Assembly: GCA_903929325.1 (NCBI GenBank)
Contig: CAIYUD010000075.1
Span: 1 to 6,449, forward strand
DNA length: 6,449 bases
Direction of reading: 5' to 3'
From: an uncultured Opitutia bacterium
Lineage (GTDB): Bacteria; Verrucomicrobiota; Verrucomicrobiia; Opitutales; UBA953
Shown here: positions 1 to 5,177 of the stretch, piece by piece
How positions within the stretch are numbered: the stretch's first letter is position 1
Layout of the letters: each line of letters begins with the position of its first letter
Made by a program: the position numbers and the translations under genes
Notes under the pieces: generated by a model
Database searches by the model: none
Told to the model about the DNA's origin: nothing
What the model saw: only the letters and a program-made list of their open reading frames with translations

Positions 1-970
1 AAATGATGAATCGAAAAAGGCCTTTGATGAGTTGCGGTTCCGCAACAATGCGTGCTGCTTCAGCGGGAAGCTCAGATAGTTCTGCATCTGAAAATAGTGC
101 CTGCGAAAAGCGGATGGCAGTTAAGTTGCGGTGTAATTTTCGATTAAGGTATTCGGTGAGTAAGGGTGGCGTCCATGGGCGCACCTCATGGTCCCAGTGT
201 TCGCCGCCGAGAAGAGGGCAGGGCATTGCGTCGACTTCTGGACCTATCCGCTTGGGACTTTTGCGTGCGCGCGCATCGCTTAATTTCCGCAGGGGTTCCG
301 CCGTTGTCCGTAAAGCAGGTTCGATCAGAATGACTAGGCCTTGAGGTGCCAGCCGGGCGGATAGACGTTTCATCCAGCCTTCACGTTCACCGTCTTCTTT
401 AAATCCCAGTTCATTTAAGACAAATCCTCCAATGATAATGTCGAAATCGCCTTCGGGCCATGTCTCAACCTCTCGAGCATCGCCGATACGCGTAACGATT
501 GTTGCCTGGGGGCAGGCAATAGGTGCGACGGATTCAAGTGCAGCAAGTGCAGACGGTGAACGATCGACCGCAATTAATTCGATGGTATGACCTTGAATTT
601 GCGAAAGTTTACGGGCGGTGCGTAAACCACAACCACCCGATCCTGATCCTAAATCGAGTATACGTACGTGAGGTCGAGCAGGTTTCCATCCGCGGAGATC
701 AATGGCATGGGCGAGTGACCAACCTGTCCGTGCCCAAGCCTGTGGAAAAAAGAATAGACCGTAGGCTGCCAATAATCGTGCATCCGCAAAGTAGTCCGGG
801 AAAGTGCCATCCGGGCGGCCGACCGTAAATAAATCAGAGAGCTTTTGGACATCGGCCCGAAGAACTTCCAAGGCATCGTCTGCCGTACGTCCCGTAGCCT
901 GTTCAGCTTTCGTCATCCACGCCGCTTCGAGTTCAGGCGGGTAGGTGTCGGGTAATTCACGGGGCGACAT
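1..970 (-). CDS. Rsm22-like SAM-dependent methyltransferase (3' end cut by window)
   Basis: An open frame of 323 codons runs leftward from ATG at 970 to the window edge with no stop, so the C-terminus is missing. The Rossmann methyltransferase core is clear: the SAM-binding glycine loop ILDLGSGSGG (about residues 104-113), an acidic residue ending strand 2 in AVDRSPSAL (Asp136), a GDA motif (163-165), FDIIIGGFVLNEL (176-188), and strand GLVILIEPAL (211-220). The order of motifs, the IEPAL strand and the following CPLL...HW.HEVRPW stretch (251-266) resemble the Rsm22 family, which acts on small ribosomal subunit assembly or rRNA. That assignment comes from family memory; the substrate is inferred. 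Only Cys251 is visible where Rsm22/METTL17 proteins usually have several metal-binding cysteines. The start overlaps the end of recR by 14 nt (957-970), which suggests translational coupling. It could instead be another class I methyltransferase. Confidence 0.82.
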   Translation of the reverse strand, partial: MSPRELPDTYPPELEAAWMTKAEQATGRTADDALEVLRADVQKLSDLFTVGRPDGTFPDYFADARLLAAYGLFFFPQAWARTGWSLAHAIDLRGWKPARPHVRILDLGSGSGGCGLRTARKLSQIQGHTIELIAVDRSPSALAALESVAPIACPQATIVTRIGDAREVETWPEGDFDIIIGGFVLNELGFKEDGEREGWMKRLSARLAPQGLVILIEPALRTTAEPLRKLSDARARKSPKRIGPEVDAMPCPLLGGEHWDHEVRPWTPPLLTEYLNRKLHRNLTAIRFSQALFSDAELSELPAEAARIVAEPQLIKGLFRFII

Positions 971-1559
971 CACGTCGTCCTTCTAGAGAGCTTCTCAGTG
1001 TTTCTGAATCAGCGAAAGTTAAGCCGCTGCCACTGGGTAGTCCGAAACCTATCCGGGTGACCTTGGTACCAAAGCGTCCTGCTAAAAAGGATTCACGTAT
1101 ATAATGACAGGTTGCTTCGCCCTCGATGTCATTGCCGAGTGCCAAGACAACTTCCGTCACAGGTTCAGTGGTTAAGCGCTCGCCGAGTTTGGCGAGATTG
1201 AGTTCGCCCGGTCCGATTCCATTAATCGGCGAGAGTCTTCCATGGAGTACATGGTAGGTCCCGCGATAACTACCCGCGCGTTCGACAGCGAGTAAGTCGG
1301 GGACATTCTCAATCACGCAAAGCAACGAAGGGTCGCGCTTGGGGTCTGCGCAGACAGAGCAGAGGGCGCTTTCTGCTAAATTACCGCAACGGTCACAACG
1401 TCGAACCACGGCGGCAGCTTGTTGAAGGGCTTCAACGAGTGGCGCGAGTTTTGCGGGACGTTCGACCAAGAGGTGTAATGCGAGGCGTTCAGCTGCACGA
1501 TGCCCAAGTCCTGGAAGTGACTTCAGGAGTTGTCTAACTTTCTCGTAAGCAGGCGTCAT
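957..1559 (-). CDS. recR: Recombination mediator protein RecR
   Basis: This 200-residue protein has the normal RecR length and layout. A helix-hairpin-helix sits near the N-terminus (LKSLPGLGHRAAERLALHLL, residues 12-31). A four-cysteine zinc finger follows, with Cys55, Cys58, Cys67 and Cys70. The Toprim domain begins with LLCVIENVPDLLAVERAG and includes the GRLSPINGIGP loop (108-117), the ALGNDIEGEAT acidic motif (140-150) and a typical C-terminal stretch, FGLPSGSGLTFADSETL. RecR works with RecO and RecF to load RecA on gapped DNA coated with SSB. The ATG at 1559 lies 6 nt after the ybaB stop, the usual ybaB-recR pairing. The ribosome binding site is weak (a GAG core overlapping the ybaB stop region), so coupled translation is likely. 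The end overlaps the following methyltransferase gene. Confidence 0.97.
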   Translation of the reverse strand: MTPAYEKVRQLLKSLPGLGHRAAERLALHLLVERPAKLAPLVEALQQAAAVVRRCDRCGNLAESALCSVCADPKRDPSLLCVIENVPDLLAVERAGSYRGTYHVLHGRLSPINGIGPGELNLAKLGERLTTEPVTEVVLALGNDIEGEATCHYIRESFLAGRFGTKVTRIGFGLPSGSGLTFADSETLRSSLEGRRDVAP

Positions 1560-1565
1560 GGGCTC

Positions 1566-1880
1566 TTAGAAGCCCCCGAGACTTGGCATATTGAATCCCG
1601 CGGTTGCGGCTTGCATGCGAGCTTGGTGAAGTTCGCGTGCTTTTGTGGCAGCTTCTTGCAACGCGGCGACGAGTACAGGTTCTACAATCGACGATCCTTC
1701 TTTAAGGAAATCGGGATTGATAGTCACGGACTGGACGTCGCCATGGCCATTGACGACGACTTTGACCGCTCCGCCGCCATGCGAAACTTCCACGCGTTCC
1801 GCCGTGAGTTGCTCCTGCACCACGGCAATGCCACGCTGCATTTTCTGAGCTTGTTTGAGAAGTTTGCCTACGCCAGCCAT
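1566..1880 (-). CDS. ybaB: YbaB/EbfC family nucleoid-associated protein
   Basis: This 104-residue protein has the usual YbaB/EbfC size and pattern. An N-terminal helix rich in Lys and Gln (GKLLKQAQKMQRGIAVVQEQL, residues about 5-25) leads into a glycine turn and the conserved strand core GGGAVKVVVNGHGDVQSVTI (35-54). NPDFLKEG and a long C-terminal helix (about 64-92) follow. Family members form dimers that bind DNA, and the gene is nearly always next to recR, as here. ATG 1880 is the only reasonable start: the same frame has a TGA stop a short way upstream and no other start codon between. No Shine-Dalgarno sequence is visible before it. It is the first gene of the leftward operon. dnaX, a frequent upstream neighbour in other bacteria, is not present in this window. 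Confidence 0.95.
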   Translation of the reverse strand: MAGVGKLLKQAQKMQRGIAVVQEQLTAERVEVSHGGGAVKVVVNGHGDVQSVTINPDFLKEGSSIVEPVLVAALQEAATKARELHQARMQAATAGFNMPSLGGF

Positions 1881-1966
1881 GTGCTGACATTCATCGACAC
1901 TCTGCCCGAGTCAAGCGGTGGTGAATCATGACTTGAGAGATTGGAGTGTTTCCTTAATTTAAAGGG
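1881..1966. promoter_or_regulatory. Divergent intergenic region between ybaB and the DUF971 operon
   Basis: These 86 nt separate two operons that point away from each other, so promoters for both should lie here or just inside the genes. For the rightward operon, TTGAGA at 1933-1938 followed 16 nt later by TAATTT (1955-1960) is a possible but poor sigma-70 pair. It would place the transcript start close to the GTG at 1967, giving a leaderless or nearly leaderless message. For the leftward operon, TTGACT (minus strand, 1914-1909) resembles a -35 box but has no convincing -10 partner. The function follows from gene layout; the exact elements are weak. Confidence 0.4.
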
Positions 1967-2281
1967 GTGCAGCCCCCGGTCGACATCCAGCTCGTTGGTT
2001 CCTTTTTAGCCATTCGCTGGGGTGACGGTCGTGAGGACGTCTTTCCTGGCGAATATTTGCGCGAATGTTCACCCAGTGCTGAGAATATGGGCGAAAAAGA
2101 TATCCTCGGTAATACATACGGCGGCGATGGGCCTCGTCAGTTTCCCGGTGTTGGGGTCGTGGGCTTTCACCCTGTCGGCAACTATGCTTTGAGCCTGATC
2201 TTTAGTGATGGGCATAGCAGTGGTATCTACAGTTGGTCTTACTTAAGAGGCTTAGGTGATAGTTTGCCGAAAGCTTCTTAG
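1967..2281 (+). CDS. DUF971 / GBBH-like N-terminal domain protein
   Basis: This 104-residue protein matches the DUF971 family (gamma-butyrobetaine hydroxylase-like N-terminal domain) along its full length. The landmarks are IRWGDGRED (residues 16-24), YLRECSPSAE (30-39), and the strongly conserved C-terminal run PVGNYALSLIFSDGHSSG with IYSWSYLRGLG directly after it (69-97). The fold is a small beta-rich domain; in other proteins it is found alone or fused to hydroxylases or Mrp-type ATPases. A biochemical role for the stand-alone form is not established, and none is claimed here. The start is GTG 1967: an in-frame TAA at 1955-1957 blocks extension, and no later Met occurs until residue 41, inside the domain. 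A GGGG run touches the start codon, so there is no normally spaced Shine-Dalgarno sequence. It heads the operon with phoH, nadD and rsfS. Confidence 0.9.
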   Translation: MQPPVDIQLVGSFLAIRWGDGREDVFPGEYLRECSPSAENMGEKDILGNTYGGDGPRQFPGVGVVGFHPVGNYALSLIFSDGHSSGIYSWSYLRGLGDSLPKAS

Positions 2282-2285
2282 ACTT

Positions 2286-2311
2286 GCCCACCTGTTATGT
2301 TTAGGTAGGGT
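2286..2311 (+). promoter_or_regulatory. Hairpin enclosing the phoH ribosome binding site
   Basis: In the 38-nt gap before phoH, CCC (2287-2289) plus ACCT (2290-2293) can pair with AGGT (2303-2306) plus GGG (2308-2310). A single bulged A lies at 2307, the loop is 9 nt, and a closing G-U pair joins 2286 to 2311. The 3' arm is the Shine-Dalgarno-like AGGTAGGG, which ends 9 nt before the GTG start at 2320. The pairing is seen directly; a role in controlling phoH translation is inference. Confidence 0.4.
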
Positions 2312-2319
2312 GCGTATGC

Positions 2320-3867
2320 GTGAAAAAGACCTACGTCCTTGATACGAACGTCCTGATTCATGATCCTGAGTCTATTCGAAAGTTTGATGAGCACACGGTA
2401 GCAATACCGGTGGAAGTGCTTTCCGAGCTCGATCGACTCAAGGTCCAACAGGGGCAAGTCGGCGCCAGTGCCCGTCGAGTCAACCGTTTCATTCGTGAGT
2501 TATTCGACAACCAATCCCTTGATAAAGTCGTTGAAGGGGATCGCGACAAGCCCACTGCATTGCACGCTAATTTGCCCTCGGGGGGCGAACTGCGCGTCGT
2601 CGTCAATGAGTCACTGATACGTGAGCATTTTGCGGGTACGCGCTCCGATCGCCTGCGGGCGGTCTTTATGCAGGTCGACGCACCTGACCACCGCATCATC
2701 GCATCGGCGCTTTATTTAAGGGATATTAGCAAAGGGCCTGTTATCTTAGTGACCAAAGACGCCTGTATGGCGTTAAAGGCCAAAGCACTCGGTCTCGATG
2801 TTCAGGATTATCGTAACGATCGGGTTGAAATTCGTGAAGGGAACGAATTCCGAACCCTGACAATCTCGGCGAAAGCCATGCGCGATTTCCAAGATCTTGG
2901 GCAGGTCAAGGTTGCCGCTGCTGCTAGCCAAGATGTTTACATCAACGAGTACGTGATGCTCTCGTCGGATGCCGGTGTGGAGCCGGCACGCTTTGTGGGT
3001 GATGCTTCGTTCATTGCATTGCCGATTTACCGTGAATTTCTGTCCGATGCACCCGGTGCACGTAAAGGGTTACAGATGCCTAGGGGTATGCGGGTTATTC
3101 CTAAGAATTTTGAACAATGGGTTTTGCTCGATGCATTACTGAATCCTGACATCCGCTTGGTCACGTGCTTTGGACGTGCAGGTACCGGCAAGACTTTCTT
3201 ATCCATCGCCGCTGCGCTGTCCCAGGTGTTGAGCGAGTTCTCGCCTTACAAGAAGCTCTATATCTCGCGTCCGGTTGTGCAGATTGGTAAAGACTTAGGG
3301 GCGTTACCGGGTACCAAAGAAGAGAAGCTTTCGCCTTACGTTCAGCCTTACTTTGATAACCTTGAGGTTCTCTTTGCGCGTAGCGGCGCGCCTTTGCCCT
3401 CTGTCGCTAGTTCATCAACGAGCATCGTGGCCAGTGACAGCAAGGCGAAGCGTAAGCAGGCTCAAGCACGCAAAGCTCCGCCCCCTATCTTTGGGTCGCA
3501 AGTTCAGCAGCAAGTTGCCGGTCAACCCCGTCGCCCTTACCAGTGGTTGTTGGATGCTGGGCTGATAGAGATTGAAGCGATGACTTACATTCGTGGACGT
3601 TCCATCGGTCATGCCTACATGATTATGGATGAAGCCCAGAACATGACGCCACATGAAGCCAAGACTGTTATTACGCGTATGGGTGAGGGCTCTAAACTCG
3701 TTTTGATTGGTGACCTTGATCAAGTGGATACCCCTTACCTCGACGGCAGGTCCAATGGACTTATCCATGCTCACGAACGCATGAAGGGTCACAGTATTAC
3801 CGCTCACGTCCGCCTCATTCATGGCGTCCGTTCGCAACTTTCCGAACTCGCTTCGGAATTAATGTAA
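2320..3867 (+). CDS. phoH2: PIN-PhoH fusion ATPase/ribonuclease (PhoH2/YlaK type)
   Basis: This 515-residue protein joins two domains. The N-terminal PIN nuclease domain (about 1-160) opens with YVLDTNVLIHDP and shows the expected acidic residues: Asp8, Glu36, Asp123 in PDHRII, and Asp147 in VTKD. The C-terminal PhoH ATPase (about 245-515) has Walker A GRAGTGKT (285-292), the RPVVQIGKDLGALPG region (317-331), LSPYVQPYFDNLEVLF, TYIRGRSI (422-429), Walker B MIMDEAQN (434-441) and GDLDQVD (464-470). PhoH2 proteins in other bacteria have ATP-dependent RNA unwinding and cleavage activity. Residues about 357-405 are an extra basic and proline-rich stretch between the Walker motifs. The start is GTG 2320, with AGGTAGGG at 2303-2310; an in-frame stop lies at 2302, and the nearby ATG at 2316 is out of frame. 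nadD follows after 14 nt. The protein is the YlaK type, not the shorter YbeZ type found next to ybeY. Confidence 0.95.
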   Translation: MKKTYVLDTNVLIHDPESIRKFDEHTVAIPVEVLSELDRLKVQQGQVGASARRVNRFIRELFDNQSLDKVVEGDRDKPTALHANLPSGGELRVVVNESLIREHFAGTRSDRLRAVFMQVDAPDHRIIASALYLRDISKGPVILVTKDACMALKAKALGLDVQDYRNDRVEIREGNEFRTLTISAKAMRDFQDLGQVKVAAAASQDVYINEYVMLSSDAGVEPARFVGDASFIALPIYREFLSDAPGARKGLQMPRGMRVIPKNFEQWVLLDALLNPDIRLVTCFGRAGTGKTFLSIAAALSQVLSEFSPYKKLYISRPVVQIGKDLGALPGTKEEKLSPYVQPYFDNLEVLFARSGAPLPSVASSSTSIVASDSKAKRKQAQARKAPPPIFGSQVQQQVAGQPRRPYQWLLDAGLIEIEAMTYIRGRSIGHAYMIMDEAQNMTPHEAKTVITRMGEGSKLVLIGDLDQVDTPYLDGRSNGLIHAHERMKGHSITAHVRLIHGVRSQLSELASELM

Positions 3868-3881
3868 GTCACGACAGGTTT

Positions 3882-4472
3882 ATGAGTCGCCGTATTGGTA
3901 TTTTAGGTGGCTCGTTTGATCCGCCTCACGTGGGACATCTCGCCCTTGCGCAAGCTGCCCACAGTGAACTTGCCCTGGATGTCGTTCATATTATTCCTGC
4001 CGCCCAGGCGCCGTTGAAGGACTCTGTACCACGTGCCTCGAGCGCTGACCGCATTTTGTTACTACGTCTCGCCTTTGATTTATACAGTTGGGCGGTTATT
4101 GACGGTCGAGAAGTCGCTCGTGGAGGGACAAGTTATTCGATCGATACGGCGCGTGAGATTCATGCCGAGAATCCAGGCGACGAACTCTATTGGATTCTAG
4201 GCGCAGATCAGCTTGCCCGCCTGCATCTTTGGCGGGAAGCGGCAGCTTTATGTGCTCTGGTGAAGTTTGCGGTGCTCGTGCGCGAAGGGGAGGAAGCTAA
4301 GGTCGATACGACTTTAGCCACCCTGGCCACAGTCGTTCACCTAAAGGCTCCCCCGGTCAATCTATCGTCTTCCAAGATCCGCCAAGCCCTTGCCGCAGGC
4401 CGATCAACGGAAAAGGCCTTGCTCCCAGCCGTCAGTGACTGCATCCAAGCCCGTAACCTTTATCGCATCTAA
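3882..4472 (+). CDS. nadD: Nicotinate-nucleotide adenylyltransferase NadD
   Basis: This 196-residue protein has the normal NadD length. It has the nucleotidyltransferase signature GGSFDPPHVGH (residues 9-19), which contains the HxGH motif, and VHIIPAAQAPLK (35-46). It also has a central YWILGADQLARLHLW stretch (103-117) and the C-terminal LSSSKIRQAL (161-170), which corresponds to the ISST.IR motif. It transfers AMP from ATP to nicotinate mononucleotide to give deamido-NAD, the step before NAD synthetase, in the cytoplasm. The ATG at 3882 is preceded by a weak ACAGG core. The gene lies 14 nt after phoH and only 3 nt before rsfS. The nadD-rsfS pair is widely conserved in bacteria, which supports both assignments. 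Confidence 0.97.
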   Translation: MSRRIGILGGSFDPPHVGHLALAQAAHSELALDVVHIIPAAQAPLKDSVPRASSADRILLLRLAFDLYSWAVIDGREVARGGTSYSIDTAREIHAENPGDELYWILGADQLARLHLWREAAALCALVKFAVLVREGEEAKVDTTLATLATVVHLKAPPVNLSSSKIRQALAAGRSTEKALLPAVSDCIQARNLYRI

Positions 4473-4475
4473 AGT

Positions 4476-5015
4476 ATGGCCGCTCCTAAGAAAAAATCAT
4501 CTGTAACCAAATCTACCGCGTCGAAACGTGGTAAATCGAAGTTGCCCAAGAAAGCAGTGAAGGCTGCTACCAAGGTAAAGGCTAAGTCGAAATTGAAAGC
4601 CATCGCGAAACCGGTTGCTGTTAAGCGGCCAACCCCAGCGACTGCGGTACGCACACCCAGTACTTTTCCCAAAGCACTCATTGCGGCAGTTAAAGCCCTA
4701 GACGAAAAAAAGGCTGAACAGATTCGCGTGATCGAGCTTGGACCCCTTTCATCGGTTGCGGATTATTTCGTATTAGCTACCGGTAACTCCGAACCGCATT
4801 TACGTTCCCTGCGTATCGAACTCGACCGTGCATTGGAAGAAGCCGGTAGTCGTGTGCGTGGAATTGAGGCTCAGAAGGAAAGTGGTTGGACGGTTGTCGA
4901 CTCGTTCGAAATCGTCTTCCATCTTTTCCGTCCAGAGCAACGGGCGGCTTTCCGCTTAGAGACTCTTTGGAAAGACGGGATCAACATTCCTGTTTCCAGT
5001 CTCCTGAAAGCTTAA
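4476..5015 (+). CDS. rsfS: Ribosomal silencing factor RsfS with basic N-terminal tail
   Basis: This 179-residue protein has a standard RsfS/Iojap domain at about residues 65-172. Its landmarks are LGPLSSVADYFVLATGNSEP (88-107), a single Trp in SGWTVVD (136-142), IVFHLFRPEQRAAF (146-159) and LETLWKDG (161-168). RsfS binds ribosomal protein uL14 on the large subunit and blocks subunit joining when nutrients are low. The first 62 or so residues are unusual: a lysine/alanine/serine/proline-rich tail with 17 lysines in the first 50 positions, absent from typical family members of roughly 105-130 residues. Met1 is the only methionine in the protein. The ATG lies 3 nt after the nadD stop, which supports this start, although in-frame TTG and GTG codons exist within the tail. 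No Shine-Dalgarno sequence is visible, so coupling to nadD is likely. It is the last gene of the rightward operon. Confidence 0.95.
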   Translation: MAAPKKKSSVTKSTASKRGKSKLPKKAVKAATKVKAKSKLKAIAKPVAVKRPTPATAVRTPSTFPKALIAAVKALDEKKAEQIRVIELGPLSSVADYFVLATGNSEPHLRSLRIELDRALEEAGSRVRGIEAQKESGWTVVDSFEIVFHLFRPEQRAAFRLETLWKDGINIPVSSLLKA

Positions 5016-5019
5016 AGTT

Positions 5020-5112
5020 TTCCGGTGGTGCCAGAGGGCAGAATCGAACTGCCGACCTTAGGCTTATGAGTCCTGCGCTCTACCGACTGAGCTACTCTGG
5101 CGAAAACCGGAA
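5020..5112. repeat. Inverted repeat TTCCGG/CCGGAA flanking the tRNA
   Basis: TTCCGG at 5020-5025 and CCGGAA at 5107-5112 are perfect inverted copies placed just outside the tRNA ends. In the leftward precursor they can form a 6-bp stem below the acceptor stem, separated from it by about 5 nt on the 5' side; on the 3' side only A73 and CCA intervene. The pairing is seen directly; any effect on end processing is inference. Confidence 0.4.
5026..5101 (-). tRNA. tRNA with CAT anticodon, probably elongator tRNA-Met
   Basis: Seventy-six nt fold as a cloverleaf on the minus strand. The acceptor stem is GCCAGAG/CTCTGGC with A73 and an encoded CCA end. The D stem is GCTC/GAGC with an 8-nt loop containing GG. 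The T arm is GGCAG/CTGCC with loop TTCGATT. The anticodon CAT lies at 5068-5066 in loop CTCATAA. A Watson-Crick G1-C72 pair argues against initiator tRNA-fMet, which normally has a mismatch at that position in bacteria. An isoleucine tRNA with lysidine-modified CAT cannot be fully excluded, because the two are hard to separate by eye. The anticodon stem is imperfect: 27-43 is C-A and 31-39 is A-G, leaving three central pairs. The gene faces the end of rsfS with 10 nt between. Confidence 0.93.
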
Positions 5113-5177
5113 GTAGCAAAGTTGATAATGCCTCTCGGAGAGTCAAGACACGAGGCGACCTAGCTTCATTCAAAGCT
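5102..5177. other. Short intergenic stretch upstream of the tRNA, no clear signal
   Basis: This 76-nt stretch separates the stop of the GYF_2-like gene from the tRNA, both on the minus strand. It contains a TTGACT-like box (minus strand, 5146-5141) but no -10 box at a proper distance. It also has short weak inverted repeats (for example AGCTT/AAGCT near 5162-5177, and CTCT/AGAG near 5132-5142) that lack a following T run. I cannot call a promoter or terminator here. Confidence 0.5.

Noticed and set aside
3..344. Plus-strand open frame at the left edge
   Set aside because: It is antisense to the methyltransferase gene, whose frame is open over 323 codons and carries clear SAM-binding motifs.
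1530..1931. 133-codon open frame on the plus strand across ybaB
   Set aside because: It is antisense to the well-supported ybaB gene and the start of recR, with no family features.
1909..1936. Inverted repeats AGTCA/TGACT and TCAAG/CTTGA in the divergent intergenic region, as a possible operator
   Set aside because: Each arm is only 5 bp and the two pairs are in conflicting register, so chance is a sufficient explanation.
2316..2318. ATG just before phoH as an alternative start
   Set aside because: It is out of frame with the PIN domain; GTG 2320 is in frame and well spaced from AGGTAGGG.
3415..3837. 140-codon open frame antisense to phoH
   Set aside because: It lies wholly inside the conserved PhoH ATPase coding sequence, has no recognisable domain, and is best explained as a shadow of the real gene.
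4886..5116. Open frame running from rsfS across the tRNA
   Set aside because: It overlaps the conserved end of RsfS in another frame and reads through the tRNA antisense; no domain is visible.
5122..5146. Promoter for the tRNA with TTGACT and a TTATCA or TATCAA box
   Set aside because: The spacing between the boxes is about 12-13 nt, too short for a sigma-70 promoter, and no better -10 box is present at 16-18 nt.
5130..5177. Terminator after the GYF_2 gene
   Set aside because: The short inverted repeats (AGCTT/AAGCT and CTCT/AGAG) are weak and no T run follows them on the minus strand.
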